64,000 nucleotides of DNA from contig NZ_JAHVJA010000001.1 of NCBI RefSeq assembly GCF_019801465.1, positions 806,001-870,000 on the forward strand, written 5' to 3'. The stretch is from Leisingera daeponensis (GTDB lineage Bacteria; Pseudomonadota; Alphaproteobacteria; Rhodobacterales; Rhodobacteraceae). Under the pieces are notes generated by a model. That model was not told the DNA's origin. It saw nothing but the letters and a program-made list of their open reading frames with translations, and ran no database searches. Of the stretch, positions 19,387 through 27,364 are shown one piece after another. The stretch's first letter is position 1; every line of letters begins with the position of its first letter. The translations under genes and the position numbers were made by a program.

Positions 19387-21216
19387 TCAGGCCGCGTCCT
19401 GGTCCGCCTGCTGGCCTTGCCACAGCCGGGCGTAGCGCCCTTCGCGTGCCAGAAGCTCCTCATGCGTGCCGGTTTCGGCGATCTCGCCCTGCTCCAGCAC
19501 CACGATCCGGTCGGCCTCGGCAATGGTGGACAGGCGGTGCGCGATGGTGATCACCGTGCGTCCCTGCCCGGCCCGCGCCAGCGCCTCCTTGATCTCCTGC
19601 TCGGTGTCGGTGTCCAGCGCCGACGTTGCCTCGTCCAGGAGCAGCACCGGCGGGTTCTTCAGAAGCGTCCGGGCGATCCCCACCCTTTGCTTTTCACCGC
19701 CGGACAGTTTCAAGCCGCGTTCGCCCACTTGGGTGTCGTAGCCTTCCGGCAGCGCCATGATAAAGTCGTGGATCTGCGCATCGCGCGCCGCCTGCTCGAC
19801 CTCTTCCTGGGTGGCACCGTCGCGGCCGTAGGCGATGTTGTAACGGATCGTGTCGTTGAACAGCACCGTGTCCTGCGGCACCACGCCGATGGCCTGATGC
19901 AGGCTTTTCTGGGTCACGCCGCGCACATCCTGCCCGTCGATCTTCAGCGCCCCGCCGGTCACGTCATAGAACCGGAACAGCAGCCGTCCGATGGTCGATT
20001 TGCCGGACCCGGTGGAGCCGACAATGGCCACCGTCTGCCCCGGCTCCGCCTCCAGCGAGATGCCCTTCAGGATCTCACGGCCCGCATCGTAGGAGAACCG
20101 CACATTCTCGAGCGTGATCCGGCCGCCATTGACCTGCAACTGCTGTGCGTCCGCCCGGTCGCTCACATCCGCGGGCTGTTCCAGCAGATCGAACATCTCC
20201 CCCATGTCCACCAGGCTTTGCCGGATCTCGCGGTAGACGGTGCCGAGGAAGTTCAACGGAACCGTGATCTGGATCATGTAGGCGTTGACCATGACAAAAT
20301 CGCCAACGGTCAGATCGCCGCGTTCCACCCCGATCGCGGCCATCACCATGACACCGATCAGGCCGGCAGTGATGATCACGCTCTGGCCGAAGTTCAGAAA
20401 GGCCAGCGAATATGCGGTCTTGAGCGCGGCCTGGGCGTAGCCCCGCATGGCGCCGTCATAGCGCGCCGCCTCGCGCTCCTCGGCGACGAAATATTTGACC
20501 GTTTCGAAGTTCAGCAGGCTGTCGATTGCCTTCTGGTTGGCATCGGTGTCCTGCTTGTTCATCTCCCGGCGCAGCTTCACCCGCCACTCGGTGACCGCAA
20601 AGGTGAACCAGACATAGAGCCCGATGGTGACGGCCACGACAACCAGATACCAGGCGTCGAACAGCACTGTCAGGATGACTGCCACCAGCGTCAGTTCCAG
20701 GATCAGCGGCCCAATTGAGAACAGCATGAAGCGCAGCAGAAATTCGACGCCCTTCACCCCGCGCTCGATGATCCTGCTGAGGCCGCCGGTCTTGCGGGTG
20801 ATGTGATAGCGCATCGACAGACGGTGGATATGGGTAAAGGTCTCCAGCGCCAGGCGGCGCAGGGCGCGCTGCCCCACCGGGGCAAAGACCGCATCGCGCA
20901 GCTGCTGGAAGCCGGTGGTCAGGATCCGCGACAGGCCATAGGCCACGGTGAGGCCGACGGCCCCCAGCGCCAGCGGCGGCACGCCCTCGCCTGCCAGGCT
21001 GTCCACCGCACCCTTGTAGAGCATTGGCGTGTAGACCGCGATCAGCTTTGCCAGCACCAGCACCGCAAGCGCCAGCACCACCCGCACCTTCACCGCCCGG
21101 TTGCCCGCGGGCCAAAGGTACGGCCCCACCTTGCGCAGGGTGCGCAGACCGGACCGGCGCTCGTCTCGGGCTATTTCGGCTTGGCGCGGCGCGGCGGCCT
21201 GATCTGTCTGGGTCAT
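19387..21216 (-). CDS. Atm1/HMT-type ABC exporter (fused permease and ATPase)
   Basis: The 609-residue half-transporter has an N-terminal six-helix domain and a C-terminal ATPase with GSTGSGKST, LSGGEKQRV and LLLDEATSALD. The N-terminal region (YLWPAGNRAVKVRVVLALAVLVLAK) and the phrase SMRYHITRKTGGLSRIIERG are typical of the Atm1/HMT1 branch, whose members export glutathione- or sulfur-containing compounds linked to iron-sulfur and heavy-metal homeostasis. Substrate here is inference. It is monocistronic. Confidence 0.88.
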   Translation of the reverse strand: MTQTDQAAAPRQAEIARDERRSGLRTLRKVGPYLWPAGNRAVKVRVVLALAVLVLAKLIAVYTPMLYKGAVDSLAGEGVPPLALGAVGLTVAYGLSRILTTGFQQLRDAVFAPVGQRALRRLALETFTHIHRLSMRYHITRKTGGLSRIIERGVKGVEFLLRFMLFSIGPLILELTLVAVILTVLFDAWYLVVVAVTIGLYVWFTFAVTEWRVKLRREMNKQDTDANQKAIDSLLNFETVKYFVAEEREAARYDGAMRGYAQAALKTAYSLAFLNFGQSVIITAGLIGVMVMAAIGVERGDLTVGDFVMVNAYMIQITVPLNFLGTVYREIRQSLVDMGEMFDLLEQPADVSDRADAQQLQVNGGRITLENVRFSYDAGREILKGISLEAEPGQTVAIVGSTGSGKSTIGRLLFRFYDVTGGALKIDGQDVRGVTQKSLHQAIGVVPQDTVLFNDTIRYNIAYGRDGATQEEVEQAARDAQIHDFIMALPEGYDTQVGERGLKLSGGEKQRVGIARTLLKNPPVLLLDEATSALDTDTEQEIKEALARAGQGRTVITIAHRLSTIAEADRIVVLEQGEIAETGTHEELLAREGRYARLWQGQQADQDAA

Positions 21217-21275
21217 GGCGGTTCCTGGCTAGACACCTCCAGATATTCACCTGTTCACGGTTTTGCGAGGGTCGG

Positions 21276-21306
21276 GCAGAAAAAACGCGCCGCAGAGGCG
21301 CGTTTT
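21276..21306 (-). terminator. Terminator downstream of the LysM gene
   Basis: A 10-bp stem AAAACGCGCC/GGCGCGTTTT (21282-21291, 21297-21306) has a five-base loop, and its A/T-rich base plus the adjacent A tract reads TTTTTTC on the minus strand. It lies eight bases after the LysM gene and would also block read-through in the other direction. Confidence 0.85.
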
Positions 21307-21313
21307 AGAATGT

Positions 21314-22960
21314 TTATTCCGGAATGGTGAACACCTGCCCGGGGTAGATCAGATCCGGATCGCGGATCGCACTGCGGTTGGCCTCGAACACCCGGACGTA
21401 CAGGAAGCCGCTGCCGTATTTCTGCTGCGATATGGCCCAGAGCGTATCGCCCTTCTGCACCGTAACCGCCCGTACCAGCGGTGCTGGCCGGTCCGGCTCC
21501 GCATCGCCTCCGGGCTGCGGCAGGACCTCCGGCGCTTCGCGCTTGAACGGCGTTTCCAGACGGCTGACCACCTTGCCGGAACCCAGTTCGACTTCGTCCA
21601 GCCGGAGGGTGTAAACCCCCGGCGCCACATCAGCCAGTTCCCCGGTCCAGCGGCCGTCCTCAGCCGCGTCCAGTTCGGCAACCGGCAGATTGTCCACGTA
21701 AACCCGCACCCGCGACTTCGGCCGTGACCGGCCCGCAAGTTCGACACCGCCGGTGCCGTTATAGCTGATCGAATCCAGCGCCACTTCCGCGCTCAGCTCC
21801 GGATCGGCGGGGATCGCGGGCTGAACCACTTCAACCCCGTCCTCGTCTGCGCGCAGCACGGCAACCGCCTGCCCTTGCGGCTGCGGAGCGGCCGGGTCAG
21901 CGGCAGGCGCCGCACTGCCGGGTGCCGTTTCAGATGCGGCGGGTTCGGCTGCATCCTGCCCGGTGTCAGATGCGCCCTGCGCGGATGGAACTGCTTCCTC
22001 CGTCCCGGCCGCGGCTGACTTTTCTTCCAGGGATTCCTGTTCCGCCGCCTGAGCGGGCTCCGGCAGCTTTGCTGCAGCGACTTCGGAACTCAGCGCTGCA
22101 AGCTGATCTGCCGGGCCTTCCGCAGCCGTTTCCGCCGCCTCCTGCGACAGAGCGGCAGCCACCGGGCTGGCCGGCGCCAGGATGAAAGAGGCGCCGGAAG
22201 CGCTTTGCTCGCCCCCATGTTCGGCCATCAGCGAAACCACCCGGGCATCCGCACTGGGCTCAATCGTGGTCAGAGAGACAAATTCGCCGCCTTCCGGCAC
22301 CTCAAGCTGTTCCAGAATTTCACCGTCGAGCAGGACCGAGATTTGCACCCCTTCCTGCGCCCGGCCCGCAATCACGGCGGCCCCATCGCTGTCCACCCGC
22401 ACCAGATCCAGTTCCGGCGCCTGCAGCACAAAAATATCCTCTTTTGCGGCTTCGGTTTCCGGCTCAGGCCGGGCGCCCGCTGCGGTGTCCCCAGGGGCGG
22501 TCAAAGCCGCCAGTTCAGTGCCTTGATCCGGTGCTTCCGCTCCGGCGTCATCCGCGCCGGCCTCTGCCGTTTCGCCGTCATCACCGGCACCTTCCGCTCC
22601 GCTGCCGTCAGGCACAGCTTCGGCCTGATCTCCAGCCGCGATGTCCGACCCGGCGCTTTCCTCCGCCGCCCCGGCTACCGGCTGCGGGCCGTCTTCAACC
22701 GCTTCAACCTGATTGCTTGCCGCTTCCTGAACAGCCCGGTTCTGCAGCGGCTGGCCGGATTCGCCGCCGGTGCCGGAAAACGCCCCGTTGCCGTCCGCCG
22801 CCTGTCCGGCGGTCTTTTCGGTCACCACCGCGCCGTCGGGTGCTACAGTGCCAAACATCCCCAGCTGGTAAAGCACCACGCCGCCCACGACCACCACCGC
22901 GCCGGCAATACCGCCAAGTGTGAGGGCCCCAAGACCCCCGCTTCCCGATGCATCCGCCAT
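21314..22960 (-). CDS. LysM-domain protein with an acidic low-complexity linker
   Basis: The 548-residue protein has an N-terminal membrane segment (GALTLGGIAGAVVVVGGVVLYQLG), a long Ala/Glu/Pro/Gly-rich acidic stretch (roughly residues 45-320) interrupted by a beta-rich domain near 125-190, a second beta-rich domain near 395-475, and a C-terminal LysM domain from about 500 (VQKGDTLWAISQQKYGSG ... IYPGQVFTIPE). LysM binds peptidoglycan, so the protein probably bridges inner membrane and cell wall. The start at 22960 has AAGGGAAAG upstream; an ATG at 23038 is also in frame but lies before the membrane segment. Exact role unknown. Confidence 0.82.
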   Translation of the reverse strand: MADASGSGGLGALTLGGIAGAVVVVGGVVLYQLGMFGTVAPDGAVVTEKTAGQAADGNGAFSGTGGESGQPLQNRAVQEAASNQVEAVEDGPQPVAGAAEESAGSDIAAGDQAEAVPDGSGAEGAGDDGETAEAGADDAGAEAPDQGTELAALTAPGDTAAGARPEPETEAAKEDIFVLQAPELDLVRVDSDGAAVIAGRAQEGVQISVLLDGEILEQLEVPEGGEFVSLTTIEPSADARVVSLMAEHGGEQSASGASFILAPASPVAAALSQEAAETAAEGPADQLAALSSEVAAAKLPEPAQAAEQESLEEKSAAAGTEEAVPSAQGASDTGQDAAEPAASETAPGSAAPAADPAAPQPQGQAVAVLRADEDGVEVVQPAIPADPELSAEVALDSISYNGTGGVELAGRSRPKSRVRVYVDNLPVAELDAAEDGRWTGELADVAPGVYTLRLDEVELGSGKVVSRLETPFKREAPEVLPQPGGDAEPDRPAPLVRAVTVQKGDTLWAISQQKYGSGFLYVRVFEANRSAIRDPDLIYPGQVFTIPE

Positions 22961-23084
22961 TTCTTTCCCTTCGGCAATTGCGGAATGTGTCCTTCCGCTT
23001 AGTTGAGGGAATCTAGCAATCCAGCTATCACGGGTCAAAACACCAATTGGTTTTCACCTTGATATTCCACGGAAAGGCTGGCCG

Positions 23085-23636
23085 ATGAGCATCAAATCCG
23101 TCTGTGTCTACTGCGGATCCCGCGCCGGGGCGCTGCCTGCCTACGCCGAGGCGGCCCGCGCATTCGGCGCCGCGCTGGCCGAAAACGGCATGCGGCTGGT
23201 CTATGGCGCCGGCGATGTCGGGCTGATGGGCGAAGTGGCCCGGGCGGCGCAACAGGCCGGCGGCGAGACCTTCGGCGTGATCCCCAGCCACCTGGAACGG
23301 CGCGAGGCAGGGAAATCGGATCTCACCACCTATGTGGTGACGGAGACCATGCACGAGCGAAAGAAGGTGATGCTATGGAACGCCGACGCAGTCGTTGTGC
23401 TGCCGGGCGGCGCCGGATCTCTGGATGAACTGTTTGAAGCCCTGACCTGGCGCCAGCTGGGCCTGCACTCGAAACCGATCGTGATCCTGAACATCGAAGG
23501 CTACTGGGACAAGCTGCGCGACTTGCTCGGGCATGTCACCGGCCAGGGCTTTGCCGGCCGGGAAACCCTGGATTATCTGATTTGGGCCGATACGCCCGTC
23601 GCCGCCATCGCCGCCCTGCGCGACGCCCGCTCTTGA
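23085..23636 (+). CDS. LOG-family protein (TIGR00730-type nucleotide 5'-monophosphate phosphoribohydrolase)
   Basis: The 183-residue Rossmann-fold protein begins MSIKSVCVYCGSRAG and has LVYGAGDVGLMGEVA, MHERKKVML and the LOG motif PGGAGSLDE near residues 106-114. The family normally shows PGGxGTxxE; here Ser replaces Thr. Family members cleave the N-glycosidic bond of AMP-type cytokinin precursors or similar nucleotides; the bacterial physiological substrate is not certain. Its last 64 nt overlap the 3' end of rarD on the opposite strand. Confidence 0.88.
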   Translation: MSIKSVCVYCGSRAGALPAYAEAARAFGAALAENGMRLVYGAGDVGLMGEVARAAQQAGGETFGVIPSHLERREAGKSDLTTYVVTETMHERKKVMLWNADAVVVLPGGAGSLDELFEALTWRQLGLHSKPIVILNIEGYWDKLRDLLGHVTGQGFAGRETLDYLIWADTPVAAIAALRDARS

Positions 23637-24484
23637 CGCAGGGCCGAAAAGGAGAACACCGCAACCGCGCTCCAGATCAACGCAAAGGCGGTGCCATGCC
23701 AGGGCGTGAAGGGCTCAGCAAAGACCAGCACCGCCACCAGGAACTGCAGCGTCGGGTTCAGGTATTGCAGCACCCCGACGGTGCCCAGCCGCACGCGCCG
23801 CGCGGCATAGGCAAACAGGATCAGCGGCAAGCCGGTCAGGATGCCGGAGAACATCAGCATGGCGGCGTCCCCGGGACCGCCCAGGAAACCGGCCCCGCCG
23901 GTCATCCAAATGATGGCCAGCGCAACCGGAAGCAGCAGAGCGACCTCCGCTGTGACAGACACCACTGGCCCAAGTGGTAATTGTTTCTTAACAACACCAT
24001 AGAGAGCAAAGCTGAAGCTGAGCGCCAAGGGGATCCAGGGCGCGGCACCAAGCCCGAAGGACAGGACCGCCACTGCAAGCCCTGCCAGGAAAACCGCCAC
24101 CCCCTGCGCCCGCGTCAGCCGCTCACCGAAGGCCAGCCGCCCCAGAAGCACGCTCAGCAGCGGAAAGACGTAGTAGCCGAGGCTTGCCTCGGTGGCATAG
24201 CCCAGTTGCACGGCCGAAATGAAGATAAACCAATTGAGAGAGATCATCGCCGAGGCAAAGGCCAAAAGCAGCGCGCTGCGGCGGGTGGAGAGCGCTGCGC
24301 CAAGCGCGCTTATACGGCCCTGGAACAGCAGAACAATCGCGAAAAAGACAAACGACCACAGCGCCCGGTGCGACAGGACCTGCTCCGGCGGAACATGCGA
24401 CAATGCCTTGTAATAAATGCCGGAATGCCCCCAGACGGTGCAGGAGGCACAGAGTGCCAGAACGCCTTTTTGTGCCTCGCCCAT
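23573..24484 (-). CDS. rarD: EamA-family transporter RarD
   Basis: The 303-residue protein has ten predicted membrane helices arranged as two EamA repeats, and begins KGVLALCASCTVWGHSGIYYKAL with the HVPPEQVLSHRALWSF motif typical of RarD. RarD proteins are drug/metabolite-superfamily permeases of uncertain substrate. The gene is convergent with the LOG gene and overlaps it by 64 nt, so the two transcripts are antisense at their ends. Confidence 0.85.
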   Translation of the reverse strand: MGEAQKGVLALCASCTVWGHSGIYYKALSHVPPEQVLSHRALWSFVFFAIVLLFQGRISALGAALSTRRSALLLAFASAMISLNWFIFISAVQLGYATEASLGYYVFPLLSVLLGRLAFGERLTRAQGVAVFLAGLAVAVLSFGLGAAPWIPLALSFSFALYGVVKKQLPLGPVVSVTAEVALLLPVALAIIWMTGGAGFLGGPGDAAMLMFSGILTGLPLILFAYAARRVRLGTVGVLQYLNPTLQFLVAVLVFAEPFTPWHGTAFALIWSAVAVFSFSALRQERASRRAAMAATGVSAQIR

Positions 24485-24545
24485 GGTGTGCTCCTGCCCG
24501 GCTTTTGTCTCACAGACACCGGGCAGGCGCGCGGGTCAAGTGCAG

Positions 24546-25001
24546 TCAGCTGTGACGCAGCGCGTCTTTGACCATTTCCTCGATCTTGCCGATCTCATGA
24601 CCGGTCAGGTTCTTGCTGATCTCCCCGATCACGCAGTCGCTGACCTCCTTGTGCAGGTTCTTGCGCAATTCGCCCAGGACCTCCGGGGCGGCGACCAGAA
24701 CCAGCTTCTCGAAATCGCCGCGGTGGGCCATTTCGTACAGTTTGTCCGACAGGTCCTTGGCGAACCGCTCCTTGGCCAGCTCGTGCCAGTCAGTGTCATC
24801 CACTGCCGAGCGGTGCACGCTTGGACCGTCGTTGAACCGCCCCGGCCGGTTGGCTGATTGCTCCCGGTCAGAGGGGTTCTCCTGTTCGTCCTTTCGCCGC
24901 ACCTGCAGATTGGGATTCTGCGCATCCGTGGTATTCTCAAGGAACAGCGCTTTTTCGCTGTCTGCAACCAGCACCCAGGTGCCCTGCGTCAGAGATGTCA
25001 T
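24546..25001 (-). CDS. Host attachment family protein (baeRF-type release-factor fold)
   Basis: The 151-residue protein begins GTWVLVADSEKALFLENTTD and continues with FNDGPSVHRSAVDDTDWHELAKERFAKDL and LVLVAAPEVLGELR, the pattern of the Host_attach family named for a protein needed for attachment to host cells. Comparative genomics places the family in a bacterial branch of eRF1-like folds. No attachment function should be assumed. It starts 4 nt after the stop of the 64-residue gene and overlaps its ribosome-binding region. Confidence 0.8.
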   Translation of the reverse strand: MTSLTQGTWVLVADSEKALFLENTTDAQNPNLQVRRKDEQENPSDREQSANRPGRFNDGPSVHRSAVDDTDWHELAKERFAKDLSDKLYEMAHRGDFEKLVLVAAPEVLGELRKNLHKEVSDCVIGEISKNLTGHEIGKIEEMVKDALRHS

Positions 25002-25005
25002 GGTG

Positions 25006-25200
25006 TCACTCCTGCTCCTTCGATTTGGTCACTCGGGTCGAACCGGCCGGGCGTTCCTTGGCCCGTTTCAGCTCGTCTTCCGAGGCAATATCGCGCTGCA
25101 GCGTGCCGCCGGTTCGGCCTTGCTGCGAGATGGTCCCTTTCGCACCCGGAATCTCTTCCGTCTCTCGGCGTCCGTCTTTCGATCGTTTGCGTTCAGCCAT
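25006..25200 (-). CDS. Small hydrophilic hypothetical protein, partner of the host-attachment gene
   Basis: The 64-residue protein (MAERKRSKDGRRETEEIPGA ...) is rich in Arg, Lys, Glu, Gly and Ser with almost no hydrophobic residues, so it is probably disordered. I start at the ATG at 25200, seven bases after a near-perfect AAAGGAGG. Its stop is 4 nt before the next start and its 3' end contains that gene's AGGAG site, so translation of the two is likely linked. I do not recognise a family. Confidence 0.6.
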   Translation of the reverse strand: MAERKRSKDGRRETEEIPGAKGTISQQGRTGGTLQRDIASEDELKRAKERPAGSTRVTKSKEQE

Positions 25201-25270
25201 GGGAGCCTCCTTTCGTTGCGCATGTAGGAAATCAACGCGCACCCGGAGGCCATTGTTCCTGAAACGCCCA

Positions 25271-25302
25271 TGAAAAAGCCCGCGCAGCGATACTGCGCGG
25301 GC
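25271..25302 (-). terminator. Terminator after superoxide dismutase
   Basis: A perfect 10-bp stem GCCCGCGCAG/CTGCGCGGGC (25278-25287, 25293-25302) is followed on the minus strand by TTTTTCA. It lies about 50 nt after the sodB stop codon. Confidence 0.9.
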
Positions 25303-25353
25303 AATCTGTTTAATCCGGAACTTTCAAAGGAACCGGCTGCCATTCAAGCTGTC

Positions 25354-25956
25354 TCAGCCCAGGCGGGAGGCGACGTTTTCCCAGTTCACCAGATTGTCCA
25401 GGAAGTTGGACAGATAGGCCGGGCGCTTGTTGCGGAAATCGATGTAGTAGGAGTGCTCCCACACGTCGCAGCCCAGCAGCGCGGTCTGGTTGAAGCACAG
25501 CGGGTTCACGCCGTTTTCGGTCTTGGTGACCTTCAGGCCGCCGTCGGTGTCCTTGACCAGCCAGGCCCAGCCGGAGCCGAACTGGCCCGCGCCTGCGGCG
25601 GAGAACTCTTCCTTGAACTTCTCGACGGAGCCGAAGCTGTCCACCAGGGCTTTTTCCAGCTCACCCGGCATCTTGCTTTCGCCCGGGCCCATCATTTCCC
25701 AGAACTGATTGTGGTTCCACAGCTGGGAAATGTTGTTGAAGATGCCGTTCTGGGCGACCGCGCTTGCGTCATAGGTGCCCTTGATGATCTCTTCCAGCGA
25801 CTTGCCGTCCCACTCGGTTCCGGCGATCAGCTTGTTGCCGTTGTCGACATAGGCCTTGTGGTGCAGGTCGTGGTGGTATTCCAGGGTTTCCGCCGACATG
25901 CCTTTGGCGGCCAGTGCGTCGTGTGCATAAGGAAGATCGGGAAGTTCAAAAGCCAT
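25354..25956 (-). CDS. sodB: Superoxide dismutase, Fe type by signature
   Basis: The 200-residue enzyme dismutates superoxide. Metal ligands are visible: HHDLHHKAYV near residue 29, WNHNQFW near 78 and CDVWEHSYY near 160. The glutamine in SQLWNH and a Gly in place of Gln in the TENGVNPL segment fit the iron-type pattern, in which the active-site Gln comes from the N-terminal half; cambialistic activity is possible. I start at the ATG at 25956 (MAFELPDLPYAHDAL); the longer frame to 26091 has no conserved residues. Confidence 0.93.
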   Translation of the reverse strand: MAFELPDLPYAHDALAAKGMSAETLEYHHDLHHKAYVDNGNKLIAGTEWDGKSLEEIIKGTYDASAVAQNGIFNNISQLWNHNQFWEMMGPGESKMPGELEKALVDSFGSVEKFKEEFSAAGAGQFGSGWAWLVKDTDGGLKVTKTENGVNPLCFNQTALLGCDVWEHSYYIDFRNKRPAYLSNFLDNLVNWENVASRLG

Positions 25957-26174
25957 TTGGGCCCCCTGTGAAAAATGTTTGCGTTCCTGCGCAGATACAT
26001 GCTGTTTGCGCGCTATCAGGTCAAGGGGCCACCGGTGCATTTCCGCGCAAGGCCCATGTGCAAAATCGCCGCCTCCGGCATGGCGGCACACCGTTTGTGC
26101 TCAAACCAGCCCTTGCCCCCTTTTACAGCCAGGGGACCTGATCCTGGCAAGATGGTAATCCAGGTTTCAGCAGC

Positions 26175-26609
26175 TCAACCTGCGTTCTGCGCCAGCAGCG
26201 GCAGGTCGTGTTCCCATTTGCACTGGCCGCTTCCGCGCGGCGGTGAGCCGCTTTGTCCCGCCCGCACCACCTGCAAGCTCATCTTCAGGTTGGCGGTGTT
26301 CAAGACCGCCCGGTACAGCGGCTGCGGACGCCCGGCATCTTCCGATACAGCGAGATGGGGCATTGTCCAGTTCAGCGCATAGGAGGTGCTGCTGTGCCGC
26401 ACCACCCTGGCGCGGACTGGAACCTCAAAGGCCTTGTCAGTGACTTCGGCGGCCTTGAAGTCATCGGTGAATTGCAAACTGACCTGGCCAGGGATCCAGG
26501 CATCGCCGGAAAGCGGCTCAATACCGCAGTGAAAGCTGTGGCCCGCCACGACAGGCGCCCCTGAGAGCGTGAAAAAAAGTGCAAATATTCCGCTTGTCCG
26601 CAGACCCAT
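26175..26609 (-). CDS. Secreted hypothetical protein
   Basis: The 144-residue protein starts with a clear signal peptide (MGLRTSGIFALFFTLSGAPVVAG), so it is probably periplasmic. The rest mixes beta-strand-like segments (VSLQFTDDF, VPVRARVVRHSS, ALNWTMPHLAV, LKMSLQVVRAG) and two cysteines. I recognise no family. It stands alone between sodB and the sarcosine oxidase terminator. Confidence 0.6.
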   Translation of the reverse strand: MGLRTSGIFALFFTLSGAPVVAGHSFHCGIEPLSGDAWIPGQVSLQFTDDFKAAEVTDKAFEVPVRARVVRHSSTSYALNWTMPHLAVSEDAGRPQPLYRAVLNTANLKMSLQVVRAGQSGSPPRGSGQCKWEHDLPLLAQNAG

Positions 26610-26712
26610 TGGCAGCTCCCTGAAACCTCATCGCGCGGCCCCTCCCCCCAGAGGAAACAGCTTGAAATCAACCTCTTGCCAAATATGCAAAGGGAACCTT
26701 CCGGAGGCCAGA

Positions 26713-26753
26713 ACCACAAAAAACGGTGCCCCGGAAGAACTCCAGGGCACCGT
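26713..26753 (-). terminator. Terminator of the sarcosine oxidase operon
   Basis: A 9-bp stem ACGGTGCCC/GGGCACCGT (26723-26731, 26745-26753) with a 13-base loop is followed on the minus strand by TTTTTTGTGG. It lies 45 nt after soxG. Confidence 0.9.
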
Positions 26754-26797
26754 AAATGACGCGTAAAGGCGTCACAAGCATAAAGCGAGTGAAAATT

Positions 26798-27364
26798 TTA
26801 GTAAACACCCACTTTACTTTGCGGATGGGCCGCAGTGCTCAGCAGTTTGAACACATATTCACCGACCGAGCGGAAGCAGATGATGTAAAAGCTGCCGTCC
26901 TCGTTCAGCCAGAAGGCGCCGGCCACCTGCGCCAGGCGCGAGCGGCGGAACTGCCCGGGCTTGAAGGCCGCGGCGTCGAAGTCAACCGGGCTCACCTTGC
27001 CCAGCACTTCGCGCGCCCCTTCGCCAGACAGGCGGAAGAACCCGCGGGCGTCGGAGACGTTGACGGCGAGCGCGTGCTCGCCCTTCAAGGCTTCGGCCAC
27101 CTCGGTGGTCTTGGCAACCGCGTCCTCGTAAGGCACCAGCAGCAGCAGCTCGTCCGGGGACATCCAGGCCGCGGCGCCGTTTTCGGCAACGGTGATGGCG
27201 CCCCGGGCCGGAACCTCGGCGCCGGTGGCAGCCTTGACGGCCGCCTTCAGCGCTTTGGAGTCCAGATCGCCGCGCAGGGTGATCATCCCCTGCAGGCCGG
27301 CATCCTCGACCTTGGCCAGCCCGGAATACTGGGCGCCGTTCAGTACGGAAACAGCCTTAGACAT
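26798..27364 (-). CDS. soxG: Sarcosine oxidase gamma subunit
   Basis: The 188-residue protein begins MSKAVSVLNGAQYSGLAKVE and contains VNVSDARGFFRLSGEGAREVLGKVSPVDFDAAAFKPGQFRRSRLAQVAG, the SoxG signature. SoxG is the gamma subunit of the heterotetrameric enzyme that oxidises sarcosine to glycine, passing the methyl group to tetrahydrofolate. The ATG at 27364 overlaps the soxA end by 8 nt. Last gene of the operon. Confidence 0.92.
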   Translation of the reverse strand: MSKAVSVLNGAQYSGLAKVEDAGLQGMITLRGDLDSKALKAAVKAATGAEVPARGAITVAENGAAAWMSPDELLLLVPYEDAVAKTTEVAEALKGEHALAVNVSDARGFFRLSGEGAREVLGKVSPVDFDAAAFKPGQFRRSRLAQVAGAFWLNEDGSFYIICFRSVGEYVFKLLSTAAHPQSKVGVY

